Below are positions 44,105-51,472 of a stretch of 64,000 nt of DNA, one piece after another. The stretch covers positions 248,001-312,000 of the forward strand of contig NZ_MSTQ01000002.1 of the NCBI RefSeq assembly GCF_001945365.1, in the 5' to 3' direction. The translations under genes were made by a program, and so were the position numbers. The stretch is from Pseudomonas reinekei (lineage in GTDB: Bacteria; Pseudomonadota; Gammaproteobacteria; Pseudomonadales; Pseudomonadaceae). Position 1 is the first letter of the stretch; the number at the start of each line of letters is the position of its first letter. The notes beneath the pieces are model-generated. The model had not been told where the DNA came from and did not search any database. It saw only the letters and a program-made list of their open reading frames with translations.

Positions 44105-45841
44105 ATGTCTGATAAGAAACCCACCCTGCGCTCCGCCCAATGGTTTGGCACCGCCGACAAAAACGGCTTCATGTACCGCAGCTGGATGAAGAATCAGGGC
44201 ATCGCGGACCACCAGTTCCACGGCAAGCCGATCATCGGCATCTGCAATACCTGGTCGGAACTAACCCCGTGCAACGCGCATTTCCGCCAGATTGCGGAAC
44301 ACGTCAAACGCGGCGTGATCGAGGCCGGGGGCTTCCCGGTGGAATTCCCGGTGTTTTCCAACGGCGAATCCAACCTGCGCCCGACCGCCATGCTCACCCG
44401 CAACCTGGCGAGCATGGACGTTGAAGAAGCGATTCGCGGCAACCCGATTGACGGTGTGGTGCTGCTGACCGGTTGCGACAAAACCACACCTGCCTTGCTG
44501 ATGGGCGCCGCCAGTTGCGACGTGCCGGCGATCGTCGTCACCGGCGGCCCGATGCTCAACGGCAAGCACAAGGGCAAGGACATCGGTTCGGGCACCGTGG
44601 TCTGGCAGCTCAGCGAACAGGTCAAGGCCGGCACCATCACCATCGACGACTTCCTCGCGGCCGAGGGCGGCATGTCCCGCTCGGCCGGTACCTGCAACAC
44701 CATGGGCACCGCCTCGACCATGGCCTGCATGGCTGAAGCCCTCGGCACTTCCCTGCCCCACAACGCGGCAATTCCAGCCGTGGATGCGCGCCGTTATGTG
44801 CTGGCGCACATGTCCGGCATGCGTGCGGTGGAGATGGTCCGCGAAGACCTGAAACTGTCGAAGATCCTGACCAAGGAAGCCTTCGAAAACGCCATTCGTG
44901 TCAACGCGGCGATCGGCGGTTCGACCAATGCGGTGATCCACTTGAAAGCCATCGCCGGGCGCATCGGCGTGGAACTGGATCTGGACGACTGGACCCGCAT
45001 CGGTCGCGGCATGCCGACCATCGTCGACCTGCAACCGTCCGGGCGTTTCCTGATGGAAGAGTTCTACTACGCCGGCGGGTTGCCGGCAGTCCTGCGCCGT
45101 CTCGGCGAAGCCAATCTGATTCCCAACCCGAATGCCCTGACCGTCAACGGCAAATCAATCGGCGAGAACACCAAGGACGCGCCGATCTACGGCGAAGACG
45201 AAGTCATCCGCACCCTGGACAACCCGATCCGCGCCGACGGCGGTATTTGTGTGTTGCGCGGCAACCTGGCACCGCTCGGCGCGGTGCTCAAGCCGTCCGC
45301 CGCCACGCCTGAATTGATGCAGCATCGCGGCCGCGCCGTGGTGTTCGAGAACTTCGACATGTACAAGGCACGGATCAACGACCCGGAACTGGATGTGGAT
45401 GCCAACTCGATTCTGGTGATGAAAAACTGCGGACCGAAGGGTTATCCGGGCATGGCTGAAGTCGGCAACATGGGTTTGCCGGCCAAGCTGCTGGCCCAGG
45501 GCGTGACCGACATGGTGCGTATTTCCGATGCGCGCATGAGCGGCACCGCCTATGGCACGGTTGTGCTGCACGTCGCCCCTGAAGCCGCTGCGGGTGGACC
45601 TTTGGCGACGGTAAAAGAAGGCGACTGGATCGAGCTCGACTGCGCGAGTGGCCGGTTGCACCTGGATATTCCGGATGCCGAACTGGCCGCGCGCATGGCC
45701 GACCTGCAACCGCCGCAGCAGTTGCTGGTGGGCGGTTATCGCCAGCTGTACATCGACCATGTATTGCAGGCGGACCAGGGTTGCGACTTCGACTTCCTGG
45801 TCGGCTGCCGTGGGGCAGAAGTGCCGCGTCACTCTCACTGA
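44105..45841 (+). CDS. Pentonate (L-arabinonate-type) dehydratase, IlvD/Edd family
   Basis: A 578-aa Fe-S dehydratase. It has the sugar-acid-dehydratase start RSAQWFGTADKNGFMYRSW, cluster cysteines in GICNTWSELTPCNAHF, LLTGCDKTTPA and SAGTCNTMGTAST, then NAAIGGSTNAVIHLKAIAG and DARMSGTAYGTVVLHVAPEA. The sequence is much closer to L-arabonate dehydratase, as I remember it, than to IlvD (dihydroxy-acid) or Edd enzymes. It removes water from an aldonate to give the 2-keto-3-deoxy acid, the substrate for the FAH-family gene on the other strand. The exact sugar acid (arabinonate, xylonate, fuconate or galactonate) is not determined by the sequence. Confidence 0.93.
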   Translation: MSDKKPTLRSAQWFGTADKNGFMYRSWMKNQGIADHQFHGKPIIGICNTWSELTPCNAHFRQIAEHVKRGVIEAGGFPVEFPVFSNGESNLRPTAMLTRNLASMDVEEAIRGNPIDGVVLLTGCDKTTPALLMGAASCDVPAIVVTGGPMLNGKHKGKDIGSGTVVWQLSEQVKAGTITIDDFLAAEGGMSRSAGTCNTMGTASTMACMAEALGTSLPHNAAIPAVDARRYVLAHMSGMRAVEMVREDLKLSKILTKEAFENAIRVNAAIGGSTNAVIHLKAIAGRIGVELDLDDWTRIGRGMPTIVDLQPSGRFLMEEFYYAGGLPAVLRRLGEANLIPNPNALTVNGKSIGENTKDAPIYGEDEVIRTLDNPIRADGGICVLRGNLAPLGAVLKPSAATPELMQHRGRAVVFENFDMYKARINDPELDVDANSILVMKNCGPKGYPGMAEVGNMGLPAKLLAQGVTDMVRISDARMSGTAYGTVVLHVAPEAAAGGPLATVKEGDWIELDCASGRLHLDIPDAELAARMADLQPPQQLLVGGYRQLYIDHVLQADQGCDFDFLVGCRGAEVPRHSH

Positions 45842-45852
45842 TTGCACAAAAC

Positions 45853-45944
45853 CTTGTGGGAGCGAGCCTGCTCGCGAAAGCATAATGTCAGTCAATATAA
45901 GTGCTGAATGATAAGACGCCTTCGCGAGCAGGCTCGCTCGCACA
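45853..45944. repeat. REPIN between dehydratase and regulator
   Basis: Left copy TTGTGGGAGCGAGCCTGCTC (45854-45873), inverted right copy TTCGCGAGCAGGCTCGCTCG (45921-45940). It is a variant of the 42.5-kb family and separates the dehydratase stop from the regulator's promoter. Confidence 0.85.
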
Positions 45945-46026
45945 TTCGCTCCATGCCCGCCTCAAGATTGCGCCGCGCCTGCTATCATGCGCGGCATCTC
46001 TATCGCACAGGACCGCGCCACTCCCC

Positions 46027-46746
46027 ATGGATTACCGCAAACCCTCCGACCGCAAAAGCATGCACTCGCGCATCGTCCAGGAATTGGGCATGCAGATCGT
46101 CTCCGGACGTTTCCTGCCGGACGACAAACTGCCCGCCGAAGCCCTGCTGTGTGAGGAATATGCGGTCAGTCGGCCGGTATTGCGCGAAGCCACGCGAGTG
46201 CTGGTTGCCAAGGGGCTGGTGTATTCCCGCCCGCGGGTGGGCACGGTGGTCAAACCGCGTCGGGAATGGCACATGCTCGACCCGGATGTGTTGCACTGGC
46301 TGATGCAAAGCAGCCCGCAGAATGAATTCTTCAATCTGTTGACCAGCGTGCGCAGCATCATCGAACCGGCCGCCGCTGCCCTCGCCGCGCAATTTGCCAC
46401 CGACGACGACATCGCCTCCATCGGCGAAGCCTACCAACGGATGGAAGCCGCGCCGACACCCGAAGCCTTGCTGCAACCAGACCTGGATTTCCACAGCCGC
46501 ATCGCCGACGCCACCCACAACGACTTGTTGGCCAATCTGTGCAACATGCTGTCGGTGGCCATCGCCGAGGCCTTGAAGCATTCCAACCAGCGGCCGAACC
46601 TGCATGAACTGGCGCTGCCACGGCACAAGGCGATTCTCACCGCCATCGAAAACCGCGATGCCCTCGGCGCGCGGCACGCGACGCTGGTGCAGCTGGATGA
46701 TGCGCGCAGTGCGTTGAATGTGGTGCTAGGCGCCGATCCCGAATAA
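46027..46746 (+). CDS. FadR-subfamily GntR transcriptional regulator
   Basis: A 239-aa regulator. The winged helix (about residues 10-75) has LGMQIVSGRFLPDDKLPAEA and LCEEYAVSRPVLREATRVL. The C-terminal FCD domain has SIIEPAAAALAAQFATDDDI, the metal-binding pattern DLDFHSRIADATHNDLLANL and HKAILTAIENRDALGARHAT. Members usually bind a sugar acid or its keto-deoxy product in the FCD domain and release DNA. The gene follows the dehydratase on the same strand; two TNGTNNNACNA sites in the divergent region are the likely targets. An upstream in-frame start at 45901 lies in a repeat and is not credible. Confidence 0.93.
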   Translation: MDYRKPSDRKSMHSRIVQELGMQIVSGRFLPDDKLPAEALLCEEYAVSRPVLREATRVLVAKGLVYSRPRVGTVVKPRREWHMLDPDVLHWLMQSSPQNEFFNLLTSVRSIIEPAAAALAAQFATDDDIASIGEAYQRMEAAPTPEALLQPDLDFHSRIADATHNDLLANLCNMLSVAIAEALKHSNQRPNLHELALPRHKAILTAIENRDALGARHATLVQLDDARSALNVVLGADPE

Positions 46747-46754
46747 AACGTGCC

Positions 46755-46789
46755 CCTTGCAGGAACCGGCTTGCTGGTTCCTACAAAGG
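46755..46789. repeat. REP-like palindrome
   Basis: Arms TTGCAGGAACC (46758-46768) and GGTTCCTACAA (46776-46786) with one mismatch, a short single-palindrome copy just after the regulator stop. Confidence 0.7.
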
Positions 46790-46810
46790 TTGGGTTTATC
46801 TTCAGGTGTA

Positions 46811-46842
46811 AAAAAGCCGCAACCCTGAGGTTGCGGCTTTTT
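46811..46842. terminator. Bidirectional Rho-independent terminator
   Basis: A perfect 14-bp stem AAAAAGCCGCAACC (46811-46824) / GGTTGCGGCTTTTT (46829-46842), loop CTGA. It lies between the convergent FadR-type regulator and the RND transporter and can serve both. Confidence 0.93.
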
Positions 46843-46856
46843 CATTTCAGCGTGGA

Positions 46857-49241
46857 TCAGTGAGCAAACAGCGAGTTGCCCTTCTGCCCCGCCAGTTTCT
46901 CCGGCTTGATCAGGAACCGCGCCAGTGCCGGCAGCAGCCACAGCGCACCGAACATGTTCCACAGCAGCATGAAGGTCAGCATCAGCCCCATGTCGGCCTG
47001 GAACTTGATGGCCGAGAAGATCCAGGTGCACACGCCGATGGCCAGGCACAGACCGGTGAACAATACCGCTTTACCGGTGGACTTCAGGGTCTGGTAATAG
47101 GCTTCTTGCAACGGCAGGCCGGCACGCAGGAAGCTTTCCAGGCGACTGTAGATGTAGATGCCGTAGTCCACGCCAATCCCCACCCCGAGCGCCACCACCG
47201 GCAAGGTCGCCACTTTCACCCCGATACCCATGAACGCCATCAGGGCGTTGCCGAGTACCGACGTCAGCACCAGCGGCAACACGATGCACAAGGTCGCCGC
47301 CCAGGAGCGGAAGGTGATCATGCACATGACCGCCACGCAGATGTACACCAGAATCAGGATCGTCAGCTCGGACTTCTTGATCACCTCGTTGGTGGCCGCC
47401 TCAATCCCGGCGTTACCGGCCGCCAGAATGAACTCCAGGTTTTCGGTGTTGTGCTCCTTGGCGAAGTCCTGCACGGCGTGCACTGCGCGATCCAGGGTTT
47501 CAGCCTTGTGATCGTTGAGGAACACCAGCACCGGTGCCAGCGAGCAACTGTTGTTGTACAGGCCATCGGCGCGAGCGATGGAGTTGTTCAGAACGTCAGG
47601 GTTGCGCGACAGGGTTTCCCACTTCAGGTTGCCCTCGTTCATGCCCTTGATCATTTGCTTGGACACGGTCACCAGGGAAATCGCCGACTGCACGCCCTCG
47701 GTGTTCTGCATCTTCCACATCAACTCATCGATCGGTGCCATGGCTTCGTAGCGCGAGCAGCCTTCAGCCTTGGTCTTGACCATCACCACCAACACGTCAG
47801 AACTGGTGGAATAGTTGCTGATGATGAAATTGTTGTCCTTGTTGTAGCGCGAGTCCGGACGCAGTTCCGGCGCCCCCTGGTCCAGGTCACCGATTTTTAG
47901 GTTCTGGCTGTACCAGAGGCCACCGCCGAATGCGATCAGGGCCAGCGCGATCGACACCGGCGCCACTTTCGGGCTGGCGAAGTTCGACAACAGGCGCCAG
48001 AACGGATGCTCGCGGGTCGCGTCCTTTTTGCTGCGGGCTACCGCGCGCTTGCTGATGCCGACATAGGAAATCGCCACCGGCAGCAGGATCAGGTTGGTGA
48101 ACACGATCACCGCCACGCCGATGGACGCACCGATGGCCAGCTCACGAATCACCCCGATATCAATGATCAGCAGCGTGATGAAGCCTACGGCATCGGCGAG
48201 AATCGCGATCATCCCGGGCAGGAACAGCTGGCGGAACGTCCGGCGCGCGGCGGTCAGGGCGTTGTCCGCCTCACTGGACTGCAGGGCGATACCGTTGATC
48301 TTCTGCACACCATGGGAAATACCGATGGCAAAGATCAGGAACGGCACCAGCATTGAATAAGGATCGAGACCGAAACCGAAGAAGTGCATCAACCCGAGCT
48401 GCCAGACCACCGCCACCAGCGTGGTGCTCAACACCGCCACCGTACTGCGCATGCAGTTGGTGAACCAGTAGAGCAGGATCAGGGTGATGACAAAGGCGAC
48501 GCCGAAGAACATCACCACCATCACCAGGCCATCGATCAGGTCACCGACCTTCTTGGCGAAACCGACGATGTGGATCTTGATGTTGGGGTTCTGCGCTTCG
48601 AACTTGTTGCGGATCTTGTCTTCAAGCTCATGGGAGAACTTGCGGTAGTCCAGTGACAGCAACTTGCCTTGGTCCTGCGGGTCCGGATAGGCCTCGAGCA
48701 ACGGGATGTCGACAATGCTCGACTTGAAATCGTTGGACACCAGGCGGCCGACCTGCCCGGACTTGAGCACGTTGTTGCGCAGCAGGTCGAGGCTGGCCTG
48801 GGAGCCGTTATAGCTCTGCGGGATCACTTCCCCCCCGGCGAAGCCCTCCTCCGTCACTTCGGTCCAGCGTACGCTCGGACTCCATAGCGACTTGAGGCCT
48901 GAACGGTCAACACCGGAAATGTAGAACACTTCGTCGTTGATCTGGCGCAGGGTCTCCATGTATTCCTTGGAGAAGATGTCACCATCGGTGGCTTCCACCG
49001 AAATCCGCACGGTGTTGCCCAGGTTCGCCAGATCGTTGCGGTGCTCCATCATCTTCTGGATGAAGGGGTGCTCCAGCGGGATCATTTTTTCGAAACTGGT
49101 GGACGGACGGATCAGCGTCGCCTGCCAGAACAGGAAAATACTGACCAACAGGCAGATAAAGATCACTGCCGGGCGGTTATTGAAGATCAGGCGCTCGAGG
49201 AATGTCGCCTTTTCCTGGTGATGAGTGCTCAAGGAAGTCAT
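46857..49241 (-). CDS. RND-superfamily (MMPL/SSD-like) transporter
   Basis: A 794-aa membrane protein with two repeats of the RND fold: a first helix (PAVIFICLLVSIFLFWQATL), a large periplasmic loop (about 45-225), five or six helices with the sterol-sensing-like LVPFLIFAIGISHGVQKING, then a second loop (about 430-615) and helices with VVALGVGIGVDYGIYIYSRL, the proton-relay-like motif of this group. It is a single-chain exporter without a visible membrane-fusion partner. The substrate is unknown; lipids or hydrophobic molecules are usual for the group. It lies 28 bp downstream of the BNR-repeat gene, with which it is probably co-transcribed. Confidence 0.9.
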   Translation of the reverse strand: MTSLSTHHQEKATFLERLIFNNRPAVIFICLLVSIFLFWQATLIRPSTSFEKMIPLEHPFIQKMMEHRNDLANLGNTVRISVEATDGDIFSKEYMETLRQINDEVFYISGVDRSGLKSLWSPSVRWTEVTEEGFAGGEVIPQSYNGSQASLDLLRNNVLKSGQVGRLVSNDFKSSIVDIPLLEAYPDPQDQGKLLSLDYRKFSHELEDKIRNKFEAQNPNIKIHIVGFAKKVGDLIDGLVMVVMFFGVAFVITLILLYWFTNCMRSTVAVLSTTLVAVVWQLGLMHFFGFGLDPYSMLVPFLIFAIGISHGVQKINGIALQSSEADNALTAARRTFRQLFLPGMIAILADAVGFITLLIIDIGVIRELAIGASIGVAVIVFTNLILLPVAISYVGISKRAVARSKKDATREHPFWRLLSNFASPKVAPVSIALALIAFGGGLWYSQNLKIGDLDQGAPELRPDSRYNKDNNFIISNYSTSSDVLVVMVKTKAEGCSRYEAMAPIDELMWKMQNTEGVQSAISLVTVSKQMIKGMNEGNLKWETLSRNPDVLNNSIARADGLYNNSCSLAPVLVFLNDHKAETLDRAVHAVQDFAKEHNTENLEFILAAGNAGIEAATNEVIKKSELTILILVYICVAVMCMITFRSWAATLCIVLPLVLTSVLGNALMAFMGIGVKVATLPVVALGVGIGVDYGIYIYSRLESFLRAGLPLQEAYYQTLKSTGKAVLFTGLCLAIGVCTWIFSAIKFQADMGLMLTFMLLWNMFGALWLLPALARFLIKPEKLAGQKGNSLFAH

Positions 49242-49269
49242 AACTGCGCCTTCTTATTATTAACCCGGC

Positions 49270-50331
49270 TCATTTGCCCGACTCGGTGCCGTTGGTGCCG
49301 TCAGGCGAGGTGACGCGAACGCCGCCCTGTCCAGCCAGAACCAGATTGCCATTGCCTGCCGCCGTGACTGCCGAGACGGAAATGCGATCCGCGCGGTTGA
49401 CCACCTGGAAGGTTTCGCCATCATCTTTGCTGCGAATCACCGAACCGCCGTTGCCAACGATCACGATGGAACCATCCTCGAGCAGCGTGCCACCGGACAG
49501 CCCGAACTCCAGATCGCCGCGTTCGGCCTTGAGTTCGATTTGCTCCCAATTACCGCCGAAATCGGTAGAACGATACAGATTGCCACGCAGGCCATAGGCC
49601 AACAGCGTAGAAGGTTGTGCGGTGCCGATCACACCAAACAGCGAGCCTTCGTATGGACCTTCGAGTTTTTCCCAGGTCTGGCCCCCATCGGCGGAGCGGA
49701 ACATGCTGCCCTGCTCGCCAACGATGAACAGCCCGGAGTCCTTGACGGCAGCGATGGCGTTGAGGTGGAACTGGTCTTCGTTATCGAGGCGGTCACTGAC
49801 GTCTTCCCAGTGTTTGCCGCCATCGGTGGTTTCCAGCAACGCGCCGTAAGCGCCTACGGCAAAGCCGCTGTTGACGTCCTGGAACCAGACGTCGAGCAGC
49901 GGCGATTCGCGTTTGAGATCTTCGAATTGCTTGGTCCAGGTGACGCCACCGTCCTCGCTGGCGAGAATCTGCGCATCATGGCCGACGGCCCAGCCGTGCT
50001 TGTCATCGACAAAAAACACCGAAGTCAGCAGTGCCCGGGTCGGCACCTTGGCTTGCGTCCAGGTCGTGCCCTGGTCATCGGAATAGAGAATATGCCCGCG
50101 ATCCCCGACCGCCACCAGGCGCTTGCCTGCGTGAACGACATCGAGCATCAGGCTTTTGCTGGCCTTGGCCGATTCAATGGAATAAACAACGTCGGATGCC
50201 GGCGCAGCCGCGGCCAGCGCAGGGGCTGACAGCATGGCAGAGCCCAACAGCGAGAGCGCTGTAGCCAGCAACGCGAATTTGCGTAACGCCAGCGGGCGGC
50301 AGAGACCCACACCCATGACAGGCTCACTCAT
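49270..50331 (-). CDS. Exported BNR/YCF48-like repeat protein
   Basis: A 353-aa protein with a long signal peptide (hydrophobic core KFALLATALSLLGSAMLSAP, cut after APALA) and six Asp-box repeats forming a beta-propeller: DQGTTWTQAKVP, DGGVTWTKQF, DGGKHWEDVS, DGGQTWEKLEG, DFGGNWEQIEL and DDGETFQVVN. It resembles the photosystem-II assembly factor YCF48/HCF136 fold but in a non-photosynthetic bacterium, where such proteins accompany RND transporters. ATG 50331 has GGGGGAAGG 4 nt upstream. It is probably a periplasmic accessory to the following transporter. Confidence 0.88.
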   Translation of the reverse strand: MSEPVMGVGLCRPLALRKFALLATALSLLGSAMLSAPALAAAAPASDVVYSIESAKASKSLMLDVVHAGKRLVAVGDRGHILYSDDQGTTWTQAKVPTRALLTSVFFVDDKHGWAVGHDAQILASEDGGVTWTKQFEDLKRESPLLDVWFQDVNSGFAVGAYGALLETTDGGKHWEDVSDRLDNEDQFHLNAIAAVKDSGLFIVGEQGSMFRSADGGQTWEKLEGPYEGSLFGVIGTAQPSTLLAYGLRGNLYRSTDFGGNWEQIELKAERGDLEFGLSGGTLLEDGSIVIVGNGGSVIRSKDDGETFQVVNRADRISVSAVTAAGNGNLVLAGQGGVRVTSPDGTNGTESGK

Positions 50332-50596
50332 AGACCTTCCCCCATTTATTATTGTTAGGTCATTCAACCTTTCTGGGCGCCGTAAGGGTGCTCACCGGAA
50401 TGACTGTTTCAGAGCATAGTCCTGAAACCCGCAATCCAGAGCCCCTTCGGAAGCTGGCTTATCCTATCGGTGTTTTTGAAGGGCTGACAATCGACGGCAC
50501 GTTATGTTTTGTTAACCGCGGGGAGATGTTTTTTTCTGAATGGTTGGGTATCAGGTGGGGTGATTGGGGTTGAGGTGGGCTGGGTGTGGGGGCTGG
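50332..50596 (-). promoter_or_regulatory. Upstream region of the BNR-RND operon
   Basis: 265 bp without a convincing gene. The right part (about 50541-50597) is G-rich on the plus strand. The promoter of the BNR-RND pair should lie here unless it is supplied by the repeat element next to it. No specific box could be identified. Confidence 0.4.
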
Positions 50597-51416
50597 GTAC
50601 ATATCCGTTTCTTCGGTAACGGCTACCTATGGTTCCGCTCTTACAGCGGGTCACTTTCGAAAAGCGCGAAAGTAACCAAAGCGCTCTTGCCCCTTTCGTT
50701 CGGTGCCTCGCTGTGGCTCGGCATGCCCGCGCTCCGGTCCTGCTCCGTGGGCCCGCCGCCATCGGCCATCCATGGCCGGGGGCGGCTAACCCGGCATCCA
50801 TGCCGGGTTGCCCACTGCGCAGAACCTCCACTCGGCCTCACGAGGGGGCGAAAACCGCCACAGCACCGCGAGGCGGCCTGCCGGCCGACCTGTTTATCTG
50901 GTTGGTGCGCATCTCCCCCTGTAGGAGCCGGCTTGCTGGCGATGGCGGTTGTTCAGGCCACATCGTTGCGCCTGACATAGCGTTATCGCCAGCAAGCTGG
51001 CTCCTACAACTGGATGACATACCCCAGGAGATTGGTCGGTTGTCAGGCCGACATCGCCCGCGAGCTGGCTCATACAGGTTGGAATGCAGACCACCAAAAC
51101 AAACAGGCCGGCCGGTAGGCCGCCTCGGCCCTTTTGATTTACCCGCCCCCTCGGCAGGCTGAGTGGAGGCGTTTATCCGGGGGTGGGCGCGCAGCGCCGT
51201 GCGGCGAAGCCGCACACATCGAGAGGCGGTTGAAGCGAAGCCAACCGGAGGCGATGCCCCCGGATGAATGCCGGAACGAAGGGACCCCGAGCCTTAGCGA
51301 GGGGCCGTACGCAAGGGGCGAGCGTTTTTTGCTTACTTTTTTAGGCGCTTGTAAAAAAGTGAGTCGCCGTAAGGGCGAAACCCTAAGCTGCCGTTACCGA
51401 AGCAATGGATATGTAC
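50597..51416. repeat. 820-bp inverted-repeat element without genes
   Basis: The element begins GTACATATCC and ends with the reverse complement GGATATGTAC. Its two halves are diverged inverted copies of one ~350-bp repeat: left 50597 to about 50946, right about 51049 to 51416. Matching blocks include CTTCGGTAACGGC near both ends, CTCCACTCGGCCT (50826) against the complement of 51144-51168, and CGAGGCGGCCTGCCGGCCG (50869) against the complement of about 51109-51127. The inner ends merge into a REP pair (50920-51008). There is no credible reading frame and no transposase. It is either a non-autonomous mobile element or two fused copies of a long repeat family. It fills the gap between pepN and the BNR gene. 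Confidence 0.82.
50920..51008. repeat. REPIN in the centre of the 820-bp element
   Basis: TGTAGGAGCCGGCTTGCTGG (50920-50939) and, inverted, CCAGCAAGCTGGCTCCTACA (50989-51008), spacer ~45 nt. Same family as 22398-22503. Confidence 0.85.
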
Positions 51417-51472
51417 TCAGTCAGCCAAGGCCTTGGTCGGCCCAGCGGCCGCCAAGTCCAAAAGAGCCAAGA

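Noticed and set aside
45901..46026. N-terminal extension of the FadR-type regulator to 45901
   Set aside because: It would be read from within a REPIN, lacks a ribosome site and precedes the normal family N-terminus.
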